Below, in pieces: positions 5,920-13,482 of a DNA stretch of 16,546 nt. A program made the position numbers and the translations under genes. The stretch comes from an uncultured Collinsella sp. (GTDB taxonomy: Bacteria > Actinomycetota > Coriobacteriia > Coriobacteriales > Coriobacteriaceae). Numbering within the stretch: position 1 is the stretch's first letter; every line of letters begins with the position of its first letter. Where the stretch lies: the NCBI GenBank assembly GCA_900545505.1, contig UQZC01000013.1:1-16546 (forward strand). Reading direction: 5' to 3'. The notes under the pieces were generated by a model that saw only the letters and a program-made list of their open reading frames with translations, ran no database searches and had not been told where the DNA came from.

Positions 5920-7533
5920 ATGGCAAGCCTGTCGGATGAAATCTCGTCGCGCCGCACATTCGCGATCATCAGCCACCCGGACGCCGGTAAGACCACACTT
6001 ACCGAGAAGCTGCTGCTCTATACCGGCAGCATCCAGACCGCCGGATCGGTCAAGGGCAAGAGCTCGGCCAAGCATGCCGTATCGGACTGGATGGACATCG
6101 AGAAGGAGCGCGGTATTTCCGTTACCTCCTCGGTCCTGCAGTTCACCTATAACGGCGCCTGCGTCAACATTCTCGATACCCCCGGACACCAGGACTTTTC
6201 GGAGGATACCTACCGTACCCTTATGGCCGCCGACGCCGCTGTCATGGTCATCGACGGCGCCAAGGGCGTCGAGGCCCAGACCAAAAAGCTCTTTAAGGTC
6301 TGTACGCTGCGTCACATTCCCATCTTTACCTTTGTGAACAAGCTCGACCACGAGGCTCGCGATCCGTTTGAGCTCATGGAAGAGATCGAGAACGTCCTGG
6401 GTATCAATACGTATCCCATGAACTGGCCGATTGGCAGCGGTCGCAACTTCCGCGGCGTGTTCGATCGTCAGACCCGTCGCGTCATTGCCTTTGAGGGCGA
6501 CGGCCACGCCAACGCGACCAAGAAGGTCGCCGAGGTCGAGGCCGAGCTGGGCGACCCCGCCATGGACGAGCTCATCGGCGAGGAGAACCATAAGAACCTG
6601 ATGGACGACATCGAGCTGCTCGATGGTGCCGGCGACGAGCTCGACTTGGATGCTGTGGCCTGCGGCAAGCTGAGCCCGGCGTTCTTTGGCTCGGCGCTCA
6701 CCAACTTTGGCGTGGAGCCCTTCCTCAAGGAGTTCCTGCGCCTGGCCCCGACGCCGCGTGCCTATACCGATACGCTCACCAGCGAGCCGGTCGATCCCTG
6801 CCGCGACGACTTTAGCGGCTTTGTGTTTAAGATCCAGGCCAACATGGACAAGAACCACCGCGACCGTATCGCCTTTGTGCGCATTTGCTCGGGCAAGTTC
6901 GAGCGCGGCATGGATGCCTTCCACGTGCAGGGCAACCGCAAGCTCAAGCTTGCCACGGGCACGTCGATGATGGCCGATGACCGCGCCATCGTGGACGAGG
7001 CGTACGCGGGCGATATCGTGGGCCTGTTCGACCCGGGTATCTTTAGCATCGGTGACACCGTGTGCTCCGGTAAGCGCCACGTGCAGTATCCGCAGATCCC
7101 GACGTTTGCCCCCGAGATGTTCGCTCGCATTACGCAGGTCGACACGCTCAAGCGCAAGCAGTTCGTCAAGGGTATGGAGGAGCTTGCCCAAGAGGGTGCC
7201 ATCCAGATCTTCCGCGAGCTGGGTGCCGGCATGGAGAGCGTCATCGTGGGTGTGGTCGGCGTGCTGCAGTTTGAGGTACTCGAGCGCCGCCTCAAGGCCG
7301 AGTACCGTGTTGAGGTTCGTCGCCAGCCGCTGCCCTATACGGACATTCGCTGGATCCAGAACGACCCCGACACCATCGATATCCCGGGCCTTTCGCTCAC
7401 GCGCGACACGCTGCGCGTCGAGGACATGCGCGGCGGCAAGCTGCTGCTGTTCACGAGCCCATGGAACGTTGATTGGGCAACCGACCACAACCCCGACCTT
7501 ATCCTGTCGGAGTTTGGCAACGTGGCCTTTTAA
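5920..7533 (+). CDS. prfC: Peptide chain release factor 3 (RF3)
   Basis: 537 residues (E. coli RF3 is 529) and closely similar to it throughout. GTPase motifs are G1 SHPDAGKTT, switch region SVKGKSSAKHAVSDWMDIEKERGIS, G3 DTPGHQDFSEDTYRT and G4 NKLD. The RF3-specific middle and C-terminal domains are also present (GFVFKIQANMDKNHRDRIAF, VGVVGVLQFEVLERRLKAEY). RF3 is a ribosome-bound GTPase that recycles RF1/RF2 after peptide release. The frame is open from an ATG at 5893, but the ATG at 5920 is preceded by AAAGGA with a 5-nt spacing and gives the homologous N-terminus, so I use it. The gene has its own promoter and is followed by a hairpin, so it is probably monocistronic. It is the most secure call in the window. 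Confidence 0.97.
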   Translation: MASLSDEISSRRTFAIISHPDAGKTTLTEKLLLYTGSIQTAGSVKGKSSAKHAVSDWMDIEKERGISVTSSVLQFTYNGACVNILDTPGHQDFSEDTYRTLMAADAAVMVIDGAKGVEAQTKKLFKVCTLRHIPIFTFVNKLDHEARDPFELMEEIENVLGINTYPMNWPIGSGRNFRGVFDRQTRRVIAFEGDGHANATKKVAEVEAELGDPAMDELIGEENHKNLMDDIELLDGAGDELDLDAVACGKLSPAFFGSALTNFGVEPFLKEFLRLAPTPRAYTDTLTSEPVDPCRDDFSGFVFKIQANMDKNHRDRIAFVRICSGKFERGMDAFHVQGNRKLKLATGTSMMADDRAIVDEAYAGDIVGLFDPGIFSIGDTVCSGKRHVQYPQIPTFAPEMFARITQVDTLKRKQFVKGMEELAQEGAIQIFRELGAGMESVIVGVVGVLQFEVLERRLKAEYRVEVRRQPLPYTDIRWIQNDPDTIDIPGLSLTRDTLRVEDMRGGKLLLFTSPWNVDWATDHNPDLILSEFGNVAF

Positions 7534-7538
7534 CGCAT

Positions 7539-7573
7539 CGGCGCGGTGGCCCTGCGGGGCTGCCGCGCCGTTT
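7539..7573 (+). terminator. Terminator-like hairpin after prfC
   Basis: An 8-bp GC stem, CGGCGCGG (7539-7546) and CCGCGCCG (7563-7570), encloses a second 4-bp stem GCCC/GGGC, then GTTTG. The stem is strong but the T-run is short, so termination may be partial. It starts 5 nt after the prfC stop. Confidence 0.5.
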
Positions 7574-7633
7574 GCTTGCCTGTGGCTTAAGATTCCACGC
7601 AAGCGCCCACCGGCGTCTCAAGACCGGGGCGTC

Positions 7634-7683
7634 CGAGCAGTTCGGGTCCGATATCCTGCTCGTTAAACCTAAAACCAAAGGAG
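7634..7683 (+). ncRNA. Candidate preQ1-I-like riboswitch in the leader of the queuosine-precursor transporter
   Basis: A perfect 7-bp stem, CGAGCAG (7634-7640) and CTGCTCG (7656-7662), has a 15-nt loop beginning UUC and ending in C. It is followed directly by an A-rich tail (7663-7676) that runs into the AAAGGAG Shine-Dalgarno (7677-7683). GGU or GGGU in the loop can pair with ACC or ACCU in the tail, giving the H-type pseudoknot of class I preQ1 aptamers. In those, UUC follows P1, a C precedes the 3' side of P1, and the A-rich tail lies next to the ribosome site. The gene downstream is of the expected type. The loop is longer than in known examples, so I call it a candidate. Confidence 0.45.
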
Positions 7684-7689
7684 TACATA

Positions 7690-8412
7690 ATGATCAAGAA
7701 GGTCATGGAGGACTACAAGGTCCTGTTGCGGAGCATTCCCGCGGCAACGGTTTCGCTGTTTTTCGTGAGCGTCATCATGATGAACCTGCTGGCCAACAAA
7801 GAACTTATCAGCCTGCCGTATCTGGCACTCGATTGCGGCTTTGTGGTGAGCTGGGTCTCGTTTTTGTGCCAGGACATGATCTGCAAGCGCTTTGGCGCCA
7901 AGGCATCCATCAAAATCTCTATCCTCGCGCTGCTGGTCAACCTGGCCGTGAGCCTGTGCTTTTGGGCATGCTCGCTCACGCCCGGCATGTGGGGCGCCTA
8001 CTACGACACGGGCATGATCGAGGTCAACACTGCCCTTAACGCCACTATCGGCGGCACCTGGTACGTTGTGCTAGGCTCTTCGCTGGCAATGCTCGTTTCT
8101 GCCGTTGTTAACTCCACGCTCAACCAGTCGCTCGGCCGCATGCTCAAAAAGAATAACTTTGCGAGCTTTGCCTTCCGCTCCTATGTGTCTACGGGTGTTG
8201 GCCAGTTTATCGACAACCTGGTCTTTGCCATTGTGGTGAGCCACACGTTCTTTGGTTGGACCTGGGTGCAGGTCCTTATGTGCTCGCTGACCGGCGCTGT
8301 CGCCGAGCTTCTGTGCGAGGTCTTCCTGAGCCCCGTGGGCTACAAGGTCGTGCGCGGCTGGGAGCGCGAGAACGTGGGCTCCGAGTATCTCGAGCGCCAC
8401 GCAACCGCCTAA
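7690..8412 (+). CDS. Queuosine precursor transporter (YhhQ/VUT family, DUF165)
   Basis: 240 residues with about six hydrophobic segments, starting near 17-35, 42-60, 75-95, 118-140, 165-190 and 198-220. The family pattern is recognisable: NLLANKELISLPYLALDCGFVVSW near the start, CQDMICKRFGAKASIKIS, and a late GQFIDNLVFAIVVSHTFFGW segment with the conserved D/N pair. Members import preQ0, preQ1 or queuine so that cells can complete queuosine at the tRNA wobble position. The ATG at 7690 has AAAGGAG 6 nt upstream. A structured leader resembling a preQ1 aptamer precedes it and supports the assignment. An SDR gene follows 9 bp downstream in the same operon. The choice of YhhQ type over QueT rests on the sequence pattern only. 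Confidence 0.85.
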   Translation: MIKKVMEDYKVLLRSIPAATVSLFFVSVIMMNLLANKELISLPYLALDCGFVVSWVSFLCQDMICKRFGAKASIKISILALLVNLAVSLCFWACSLTPGMWGAYYDTGMIEVNTALNATIGGTWYVVLGSSLAMLVSAVVNSTLNQSLGRMLKKNNFASFAFRSYVSTGVGQFIDNLVFAIVVSHTFFGWTWVQVLMCSLTGAVAELLCEVFLSPVGYKVVRGWERENVGSEYLERHATA

Positions 8413-8421
8413 GGAGCAAGT

Positions 8422-9102
8422 ATGCGGGTTTTGATCACGGGCGCTTCGGGCGGTATCGGAGCCGCATGCGTGCAGCGTTTTTTGGACGAGGGCCACGAGG
8501 TTGTTGGCTTTGATCTTTTGCCGGCGGCGATCGAACACGAGCGCTACCGCCATCTGGTCGTTGATGTACGCGAGCCGGGCTCGTTTCCAGGCGACCTTGA
8601 ACCCCAAGTGATCGTGAACGTTGCCGGTACGCAGGATTCGGCCGACGACATCGCCGCCAACCTGTGTGGCACCATCAACGTGACCGAGCGCTACGCCTTT
8701 GTGGGGGAGGGGCTTGCCGCCAAGCCGGCGCCGGCTATCAAATCCGTGGTCAATGTGGGGTCGGCGAGCGGACATACGGGATCGGAGTTTCCCGCCTATG
8801 CTGCCAGCAAGGGCGGCGTTATCGCCTACACCAAGAACCTTGCAAACCGCCTGGCGCCGCAGGCCATCGCCAACAGTGTGGACCCGGGTGGCGTTATCAC
8901 GCCGCTTAACCGTTGCGTGATGGAAGACGAACACCTGTGGAACCAGATTATGGAGCTCACGCCGCTTAAGCGCTGGGCCACCGCCCAAGAAATCGCCGAG
9001 TGGATCTACTTTGTGGGCGTGACCAACCGGTTTATGACCGGGCAGAGCCTGCTGATCGATGGCGGCGAGGCCGGCCGCACACAATTTATTTGGCCTGAAT
9101 AG
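8422..9102 (+). CDS. Short-chain dehydrogenase/reductase (SDR)
   Basis: 226 residues, slightly shorter than the usual 250. Classical SDR features are the cofactor motif TGASGGIG (6-13), Asp31 after the second strand (suggesting NAD rather than NADP), NVAG (66-69, in place of NNAG), catalytic Ser114 and YxxxK as Y126/K130, then PGGV (155-158). The segment between NVAG and the active site is short, consistent with the reduced length. The terminal MTGQSLLIDGGEAGR is the standard SDR ending. Its Shine-Dalgarno AAGGAG overlaps the stop of the transporter gene, with ATG 5 nt later, so the two are co-transcribed. A strong terminator follows. The substrate cannot be read from the sequence, and the link to queuosine is positional only. 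Confidence 0.88.
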   Translation: MRVLITGASGGIGAACVQRFLDEGHEVVGFDLLPAAIEHERYRHLVVDVREPGSFPGDLEPQVIVNVAGTQDSADDIAANLCGTINVTERYAFVGEGLAAKPAPAIKSVVNVGSASGHTGSEFPAYAASKGGVIAYTKNLANRLAPQAIANSVDPGGVITPLNRCVMEDEHLWNQIMELTPLKRWATAQEIAEWIYFVGVTNRFMTGQSLLIDGGEAGRTQFIWPE

Positions 9103-9103
9103 G

Positions 9104-9139
9104 AAACGCGCCCGATGGAAAGCCGTCGGGCGCGTTTTT
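9104..9139 (+). terminator. Rho-independent terminator after the transporter-SDR operon
   Basis: A perfect 12-bp stem, AAACGCGCCCGA (9104-9115) and TCGGGCGCGTTT (9126-9137), has a 10-nt loop and a T-run ending at 9139. It starts 2 nt after the SDR stop. The reverse strand has only a weak T-run, so it mainly serves the plus strand, although the convergent uracil-DNA glycosylase gene ends 14 nt away. Confidence 0.88.
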
Positions 9140-9152
9140 GATGTATCGATTT

Positions 9153-9878
9153 TTAGCCGAGGCAAGTCCAGTTGACGGGGGTCGAGCCGTGCTGTTCGAG
9201 TAGCCGATTGGCCGCCGAGAAGGGACGCGACCACCGTGCGCCGGGGAGTTCTGCCGTGGCACGGTTGGCCGAAAGCGGCGAGGGGTGCGTGGAGGCCAGG
9301 CAGAACTTGTCGGTTGCCTTGCCCGCATCGGTTGCGATGAGCTTACCTTCGACCATCTGCTGGGCAAAGCGACCCCATGCCAAAAAAACTACCGGTTGGG
9401 GCAGCTGACAGCAGCGCTCGATAACGTAGTCGGTGAGCGTGCTCCAGCCCAGTTTGGCGTGCGAGTTCGCGGCATGTTCGCGCACGGTGAGCGTGGTGTT
9501 GAGGAGCAGGACGCCCTGTTGTGCCCATGGCGTTAGATCTCCCGTGGCGGGAATGGGGCAGCCCAGATCGGCATTGAGTTCTTTATAGATGTTGCGCAGA
9601 CTCGGCGGCAACTTGGTTTGCGTCGCGGGGACCGAAAACGACAGCCCCATTGCCTGGTTGGGTCCGTGATAGGGGTCTTGACCCAAGATGACAGCCTTGA
9701 CCTGGTCGGCCGGCGTGTAGGCGAGGGCATTGAGGATGTCGTCTTGTGCCGGGTAGATAGTTTGCTCGGCACGCAAAAGGGCGATGCGCTCGAGCAGCTG
9801 GTTCGTAGTGTCACGTACCGGCTGCGGCGCATCGCCCAACCAAGTTGCTATGTTGCGGTCGCGGGTCGCGGCGTCCAT
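9153..9878 (-). CDS. ung: Uracil-DNA glycosylase, family 1
   Basis: 241 residues. The family-1 motifs are intact: GQDPYHGPNQAMGLSFSV, with the water-activating motif at 66-71 and catalytic Asp68, and the DNA-intercalating HPSPLSA loop at 198-204 with His198. It removes uracil from DNA, the first step of base excision repair after cytosine deamination or dUTP misincorporation. The start is an ATG preceded by AAAGGAG with a 5-nt spacing. A TACAAT -10 on the minus strand (9919-9914) lies in the 88-bp gap after the EamA gene, so it can be transcribed on its own. It ends convergently with the SDR operon. Nothing unusual is visible. Confidence 0.96.
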   Translation of the reverse strand: MDAATRDRNIATWLGDAPQPVRDTTNQLLERIALLRAEQTIYPAQDDILNALAYTPADQVKAVILGQDPYHGPNQAMGLSFSVPATQTKLPPSLRNIYKELNADLGCPIPATGDLTPWAQQGVLLLNTTLTVREHAANSHAKLGWSTLTDYVIERCCQLPQPVVFLAWGRFAQQMVEGKLIATDAGKATDKFCLASTHPSPLSANRATAELPGARWSRPFSAANRLLEQHGSTPVNWTCLG

Positions 9879-9913
9879 GGGGCTCCTTTACGTCAGATGC
9901 TCTGTTGGCATCT

Positions 9914-9919
9914 ATTGTA
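9914..9919 (-). promoter_or_regulatory. -10 box of the ung promoter
   Basis: TACAAT, followed by AG, on the minus strand, 35 nt before the ung ATG. This is the same hexamer as before prfC and the CLC gene. No convincing -35 is seen. Confidence 0.4.
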
Positions 9920-9966
9920 AAGGCGCACCGGTTGCCTTTATGCCGCGACTGCATAAGGAGTGGGGT

Positions 9967-10869
9967 CTACGAGACGTGCTCGGGCGCTCCTGCCATGCGA
10001 GCCTGTCCATGCGCGCGGAGGCGCGGAAGCTCGACGGTTGCTACCATGACGCCGGTGAGGATGAGGGCGGCGCCAAAGAAGGCGATGGGGCTCAGGACCT
10101 CGCCGACCAGGAAGAACGAGAAGACGGCGGAGCAGACCGGCTCGAGCGAGAAGGCAAAGCCGGTGGTCTCGGCGGGCACGTGGGGCTGCACGAGCGTCTG
10201 GGTGATAAAGCCGTAGGCAGAGCAGATGAGCGCGAGGGCAACGACGATCACGATCTCGCTGGGCGTACTGGGAAGTGTGAAACCGCCAAAGACGCATGCG
10301 GCAATGCCCGAGAACAGGCCGCCAAAGCCCAGCTGCCAAACGCCCAGGGACAGCGGATCGACTTCTTCGACAAAGCGCTTGGCCACGATAATGTGGCTGG
10401 CATAGATAAAAGCCGAGGGCAGCATGATGATCGCGCCGGGATTCAGGCTGGTAAAGTCGGCACCCGAGAGCAGCAACATACCGCAGGTGACGATGGCGGT
10501 GCCGATGAGCACTTTGCGCTCGGGGGCGCGACGCAGCAGGGCGGCGTTGGCAAACGGTACGATCACGACCGTCAGGCTCTGCAAAAAGCCGGCAGTGGAG
10601 GCAGAGGTAAGGCTGGAGCCCAGGCACATGCAGGTGAGCTCGGTTGCCATAATGGCGCCGATGATGGCGGCACGGACCATAAGATCGCGGTTGATGCGCA
10701 ACGCGTGCTTGTGGAAGAGCAACAGGCAGACCACAAAGGCGATGATGCAGCGTAGCGCGACGATGCTCGTGGCGTTCATGCTGTCCATGCCGATCTTCAT
10801 GAGGGGATACGAAAAGCCCCATGCGACGGGAACGGAAAATGAGAGCGCGATTGCTTTTTTGCGATCCAT
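9967..10869 (-). CDS. EamA/DMT-family membrane transporter
   Basis: 300 residues with ten hydrophobic helices arranged as two EamA repeats, about 7-135 and 150-282. The typical first-helix segment AWGFSYPLMKIG is at 16-27, and the second repeat ends with the usual EPVCSAVFSFFLVGEVLSPIAFFGAALILTG. The family exports or imports small metabolites such as amino acids, nucleosides or sugars; the substrate is unknown. The ATG is preceded by AAAAGGAG with a 5-nt spacing. The gene is divergent from a LysR-family regulator across a 158-bp gap, a classic arrangement in which the regulator controls the transporter. Helix edges are estimates by eye. Confidence 0.88.
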   Translation of the reverse strand: MDRKKAIALSFSVPVAWGFSYPLMKIGMDSMNATSIVALRCIIAFVVCLLLFHKHALRINRDLMVRAAIIGAIMATELTCMCLGSSLTSASTAGFLQSLTVVIVPFANAALLRRAPERKVLIGTAIVTCGMLLLSGADFTSLNPGAIIMLPSAFIYASHIIVAKRFVEEVDPLSLGVWQLGFGGLFSGIAACVFGGFTLPSTPSEIVIVVALALICSAYGFITQTLVQPHVPAETTGFAFSLEPVCSAVFSFFLVGEVLSPIAFFGAALILTGVMVATVELPRLRAHGQARMAGAPEHVS

Positions 10870-10949
10870 GGGACTCCTTTTGTTACAGAACGGTTTCGCA
10901 AAAAGGATTCTGCTCTCAGATGTGGATGTAGTAAAGCGAATGTATCTTC

Positions 10950-10968
10950 AGTATGATTAAGAAATACT
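10950..10968. promoter_or_regulatory. Possible operator between the EamA and LysR genes
   Basis: An imperfect AT-rich dyad, AGTAT (10950-10954) and ATACT (10964-10968), 9 nt apart, lies in the divergent gap. TACTAA (10965-10970) could be a -10 for the LysR gene. The position suits LysR autoregulation, but the arms are short. Confidence 0.25.
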
Positions 10969-11027
10969 AATGTAGGCAGAAAAAGCCCTGGCAAAACGTT
11001 TTACGGCTGCATTGATGTGGAGGCACG

Positions 11028-11894
11028 ATGGCATCGCGGTATCAGATTGTGTGTATGGTGGTCGATCGCGGCAGTCTTAAGGGCGCGGCGGACGAGCTGG
11101 GCTATACGCAAAGCGCGGTGAGCCAGGCCGTCAAGGCGCTCGAGCGCGAGCTGGGCACCACGCTTATCGAGCGCGGTAAGCAGGGTGTTTCGCTTACGCG
11201 CGACGGTAAACAATATCTGCCGTACCTGCGCCAGATTGTGACCGCCGAGGCCGAGCTCGAGGGCAAGCGCCAGGAGCTGCTGGGACTTTCGTCGACTGAT
11301 ATTCGCATCGCGACGTTTACCAACGTGAGTCGAACCGTGCTGCCGCGCGTGATTCGCGACTTTGGAGCCCTGCACCCGGGCGTGCACTTTACTCTCAAGC
11401 AGGGCGATTACACGCGCAACGCCCAGTGGGTGCACGATGGCGTGGTTGATTTTTGCTTTACGGCACGCGGTTTTACCGCGGGGCTCGAGAAGCGCGTGGT
11501 CTATCACGACGAGTTGGTAGCATTGTTGCCGGCCGCGCATCCGCTGACGGCAAAGGAAAAGGTGACGCTCGCCGATCTGGCGTCCGAGCCGTTTGTGCTG
11601 CTGGATGAGGGCGAACAGAGCCTGGTGCTCGATGCATTCGCGGCGCATGGCCTGTCGCCGCACGTGACGAGCGAGGTTACCGACGACTACACCATCATGG
11701 CGATGGTGGAGGAGGGCCTAGGCGTGAGCATGCTCTACCGTCGTACTGTGGAGGGCATGCGTGCCGATATTCGCGTACGTCCCATCGTGCACGCCCCCTC
11801 GCGCGACGTAGTGGCGGCCTGGCGCAGCTGGGACACCATGCCCATCGCCACGAGGCGCTTTATCGACTATATGAGCTCTCATATTGTCAATTAA
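11028..11894 (+). CDS. LysR-family transcriptional regulator
   Basis: 288 residues. The N-terminal winged helix (about 4-62) has the LysR pattern RGSLKGAADELGYTQSAVSQAVKALERELGTTLIERGKQGVSLTRDG. A linker helix follows to about 85, then a periplasmic-binding-protein-like effector domain (about 90-285), including IRIATFTNVSRTVLPRVIRDF and MAMVEEGLGVSMLY. These proteins bind as tetramers and usually control a divergent gene, here the EamA transporter. The ATG at 11028 follows GGAGG by 4 nt. The predicted N-terminus is a few residues shorter than in some LysR proteins but keeps the whole helix-turn-helix. It ends 27 bp from the convergent MATE gene, with no clear terminator between them. Confidence 0.92.
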   Translation: MASRYQIVCMVVDRGSLKGAADELGYTQSAVSQAVKALERELGTTLIERGKQGVSLTRDGKQYLPYLRQIVTAEAELEGKRQELLGLSSTDIRIATFTNVSRTVLPRVIRDFGALHPGVHFTLKQGDYTRNAQWVHDGVVDFCFTARGFTAGLEKRVVYHDELVALLPAAHPLTAKEKVTLADLASEPFVLLDEGEQSLVLDAFAAHGLSPHVTSEVTDDYTIMAMVEEGLGVSMLYRRTVEGMRADIRVRPIVHAPSRDVVAAWRSWDTMPIATRRFIDYMSSHIVN

Positions 11895-11921
11895 TGACTG
11901 GCGCGGCGTTGAGTGCGGTGT

Positions 11922-13304
11922 TTAGCAGGCTGTCGCTTTGGCTTGGGTGACACGATAGGTGCGTGCCGGGTGGCAGAGTAGCACCGCCACGACCATAAAG
12001 AACGCCGTGGTGCCCAGGCTGATGGGGTAGACCATCATGATGTTCGCAAAGGTGCGGAAGTGCGGGAACACGCAGAACACCCAATAGAAGCGGATGCCGC
12101 AGACGCAGATCATGGTGATGAGGGCGGGCGTGAGCGAGATACCAAAGCCGCGCAGGTAGCCGGACATGTTTTCGTAGAACATGCTAAAGGCGTACGCCGG
12201 GAAGATCGAACATACGCGGATATAGCCGATCGAGACGATGTTGGGATCGCTGTTAAAGAGCGACAAGATCTCGCGCCCCAGGCCGACAATAACGATGATC
12301 GTGGTGAGTGCAACGATACCGCCTTCGACCAGGCAGACCTTGAGCGTTTTGGTGCAGCGGTCGATTTGGCGGGCACCGTGGTTTTGTCCCACAAAGGTGG
12401 TGCAAGCCTGGCTAAAGCTGTTGAGCAGGTTGTAGCATACGTACTCCAGGCTCATGGCGGCGCTCGATGCCGCCATGACCTCGGTGCCCAGGCTGTTAAT
12501 GGCGGACTGGATGATGATGTTGGCTACGGCAAAGACGGCGCTTTGGATGCCGGCGGGCAGGCCGATCTTGACGATGCGCTTGAGGGCGACGGTGTCGATA
12601 GCCAGGTCGCGTGGGGTGACGCGGACGACGGAGTTGGTCTTGAGCAGGCGGATAAAGAGCGTGGCGGCGCTGACGGTGTAGGCGATGGCGGTGGCGATGG
12701 CGACGCCCGCGACACCCCAGTGGAGCACAGGGACAAAGATGAGATCCAGGCCAATGTTGAGGACGGTGGACACGGCAAGCGCCTGCAGCGGCATGCGAGT
12801 GATGCCGACGGAGCGGAAGATCGCGGCCTCAAAGTTGTAGAGCAAGATCGAGGGCATGCTCAGCAAAAAGACGCGCAGGTAGAGCGAAGCGAGCGGCATG
12901 GTTTCGGAGGGAACGTTGAGGGCGGCGAGCATGGGCTCGGCAAAGATCTCGCCCAGCGCGATGACGACAAAGCCCACGAGCGCCATTAAAATCGAGGTAT
13001 GGACGGCGCGTTTGACCATGTTCTGATCGTTGCGGCCGATAGCGTTGGCGATGACCACGTTGGAGCCAAGCGACATGCCAATAAACAGGTTGAGCATAAG
13101 ACTGGTAAGCGGAACATTGGAGCCGACCGCCGCCATGGCGAGGGTTCCCTGGTCGCCCGAGAAGTTACCGATAATGACCGTGGCGATGAGGTTCGACAGC
13201 TGCTCCAAGATGCTCGTGGCGGCCACGGGGAAGGCGAACAGGGGAATATTGCGCCACAGCGAGCCGGTGGTCATGTCAATGTGCTTAGATACGGTATCAG
13301 CCAT
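11922..13304 (-). CDS. MATE-family multidrug efflux transporter
   Basis: 460 residues with about twelve membrane helices in two homologous halves. Recognisable MATE features are the N-terminal IPLFAFPVAATSILEQLSNLIATVIIGNF, LNLFIGMSLGSNVVIANAIGRND at the end of helix 2, and the matching second-half segment GIQSAVFAVANIIIQSAINSLG with FSQACTTFVGQNHGA. The family exports cationic drugs or metabolites by Na+ or H+ antiport; the substrate is not predictable. The ATG at 13304 lacks a strong Shine-Dalgarno: only GAGAG precedes it. Those bases belong to a near-copy of the CTCAATCTGTAACA repeat half-site. The gene is divergent from the rlmA-like gene, with the second dyad element in the gap. Confidence 0.92.
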   Translation of the reverse strand: MADTVSKHIDMTTGSLWRNIPLFAFPVAATSILEQLSNLIATVIIGNFSGDQGTLAMAAVGSNVPLTSLMLNLFIGMSLGSNVVIANAIGRNDQNMVKRAVHTSILMALVGFVVIALGEIFAEPMLAALNVPSETMPLASLYLRVFLLSMPSILLYNFEAAIFRSVGITRMPLQALAVSTVLNIGLDLIFVPVLHWGVAGVAIATAIAYTVSAATLFIRLLKTNSVVRVTPRDLAIDTVALKRIVKIGLPAGIQSAVFAVANIIIQSAINSLGTEVMAASSAAMSLEYVCYNLLNSFSQACTTFVGQNHGARQIDRCTKTLKVCLVEGGIVALTTIIVIVGLGREILSLFNSDPNIVSIGYIRVCSIFPAYAFSMFYENMSGYLRGFGISLTPALITMICVCGIRFYWVFCVFPHFRTFANIMMVYPISLGTTAFFMVVAVLLCHPARTYRVTQAKATAC

Positions 13305-13309
13305 ACGCT

Positions 13310-13323
13310 CTCAATCTCTAACA
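13310..13323. repeat. Single half-site of the 80-bp-array repeat in the MATE leader
   Basis: CTCAATCTCTAACA differs from the array arm CTCAATCTGTAACA at one base of 14. It lies 6-19 nt upstream of the MATE ATG, over its ribosome binding region. No opposing arm is seen within 60 nt. Confidence 0.55.
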
Positions 13324-13366
13324 TGCTATATCGTGCTTATTTGCGCAGACGATGATACTCCTAATC

Positions 13367-13426
13367 GACTAGTCGTTGGGGGCGTTCTTAAACGACTAGT
13401 CATTCAAGAACGTCCCCAATGACTAG
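13367..13426. repeat. Dyad element, copy 2 (21-bp arms, GACTAGTC core)
   Basis: Arms 13369-13389 and 13406-13426 pair over 21 positions, with two G-T contacts that would be G-U wobbles in RNA. The 16-nt loop has GACTAGTC exactly in its centre (13394-13401). GACTAG also occurs at 13367 and 13421, so it repeats every 27 nt. The right arm is identical to that of copy 1 over AAGAACGTCCCCAATGACTA (20 bases). Confidence 0.88.
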
Positions 13427-13438
13427 GTGGGGAAGGCG

Positions 13439-13448
13439 TGCGACAATA
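13439..13448 (+). promoter_or_regulatory. Extended -10 promoter of the rlmA-like gene
   Basis: TGC-GACAAT-A lies 35 nt before the ATG at 13483. It is preceded by GGCG, as in the channel promoter at 904-913, and follows the dyad element by 12 nt. Confidence 0.5.
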
Positions 13449-13482
13449 GTGGGCGTTGTGTTGTTCGCGCTAAGGAGTAGCC

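Noticed and set aside
5899..7602. 567-codon open frame on the minus strand opposite prfC
   Set aside because: The plus strand encodes a complete RF3; the minus frame is a high-GC shadow rich in His/Ala/Val with no recognisable domain.
9784..10755. 323-codon plus-strand frame opposite the EamA and ung genes
   Set aside because: Composition is biased (G/D/A/K) and lacks any fold; the minus strand carries clear EamA and glycosylase motifs.
10950..10968. Canonical LysR T-N11-A box
   Set aside because: The AGTAT/ATACT dyad does not give a symmetric T-N11-A; kept only as a weak candidate operator.
12060..12989. 309-codon plus-strand frame opposite the MATE gene
   Set aside because: Asp/Gly/Ala-rich antisense shadow of a membrane protein gene.
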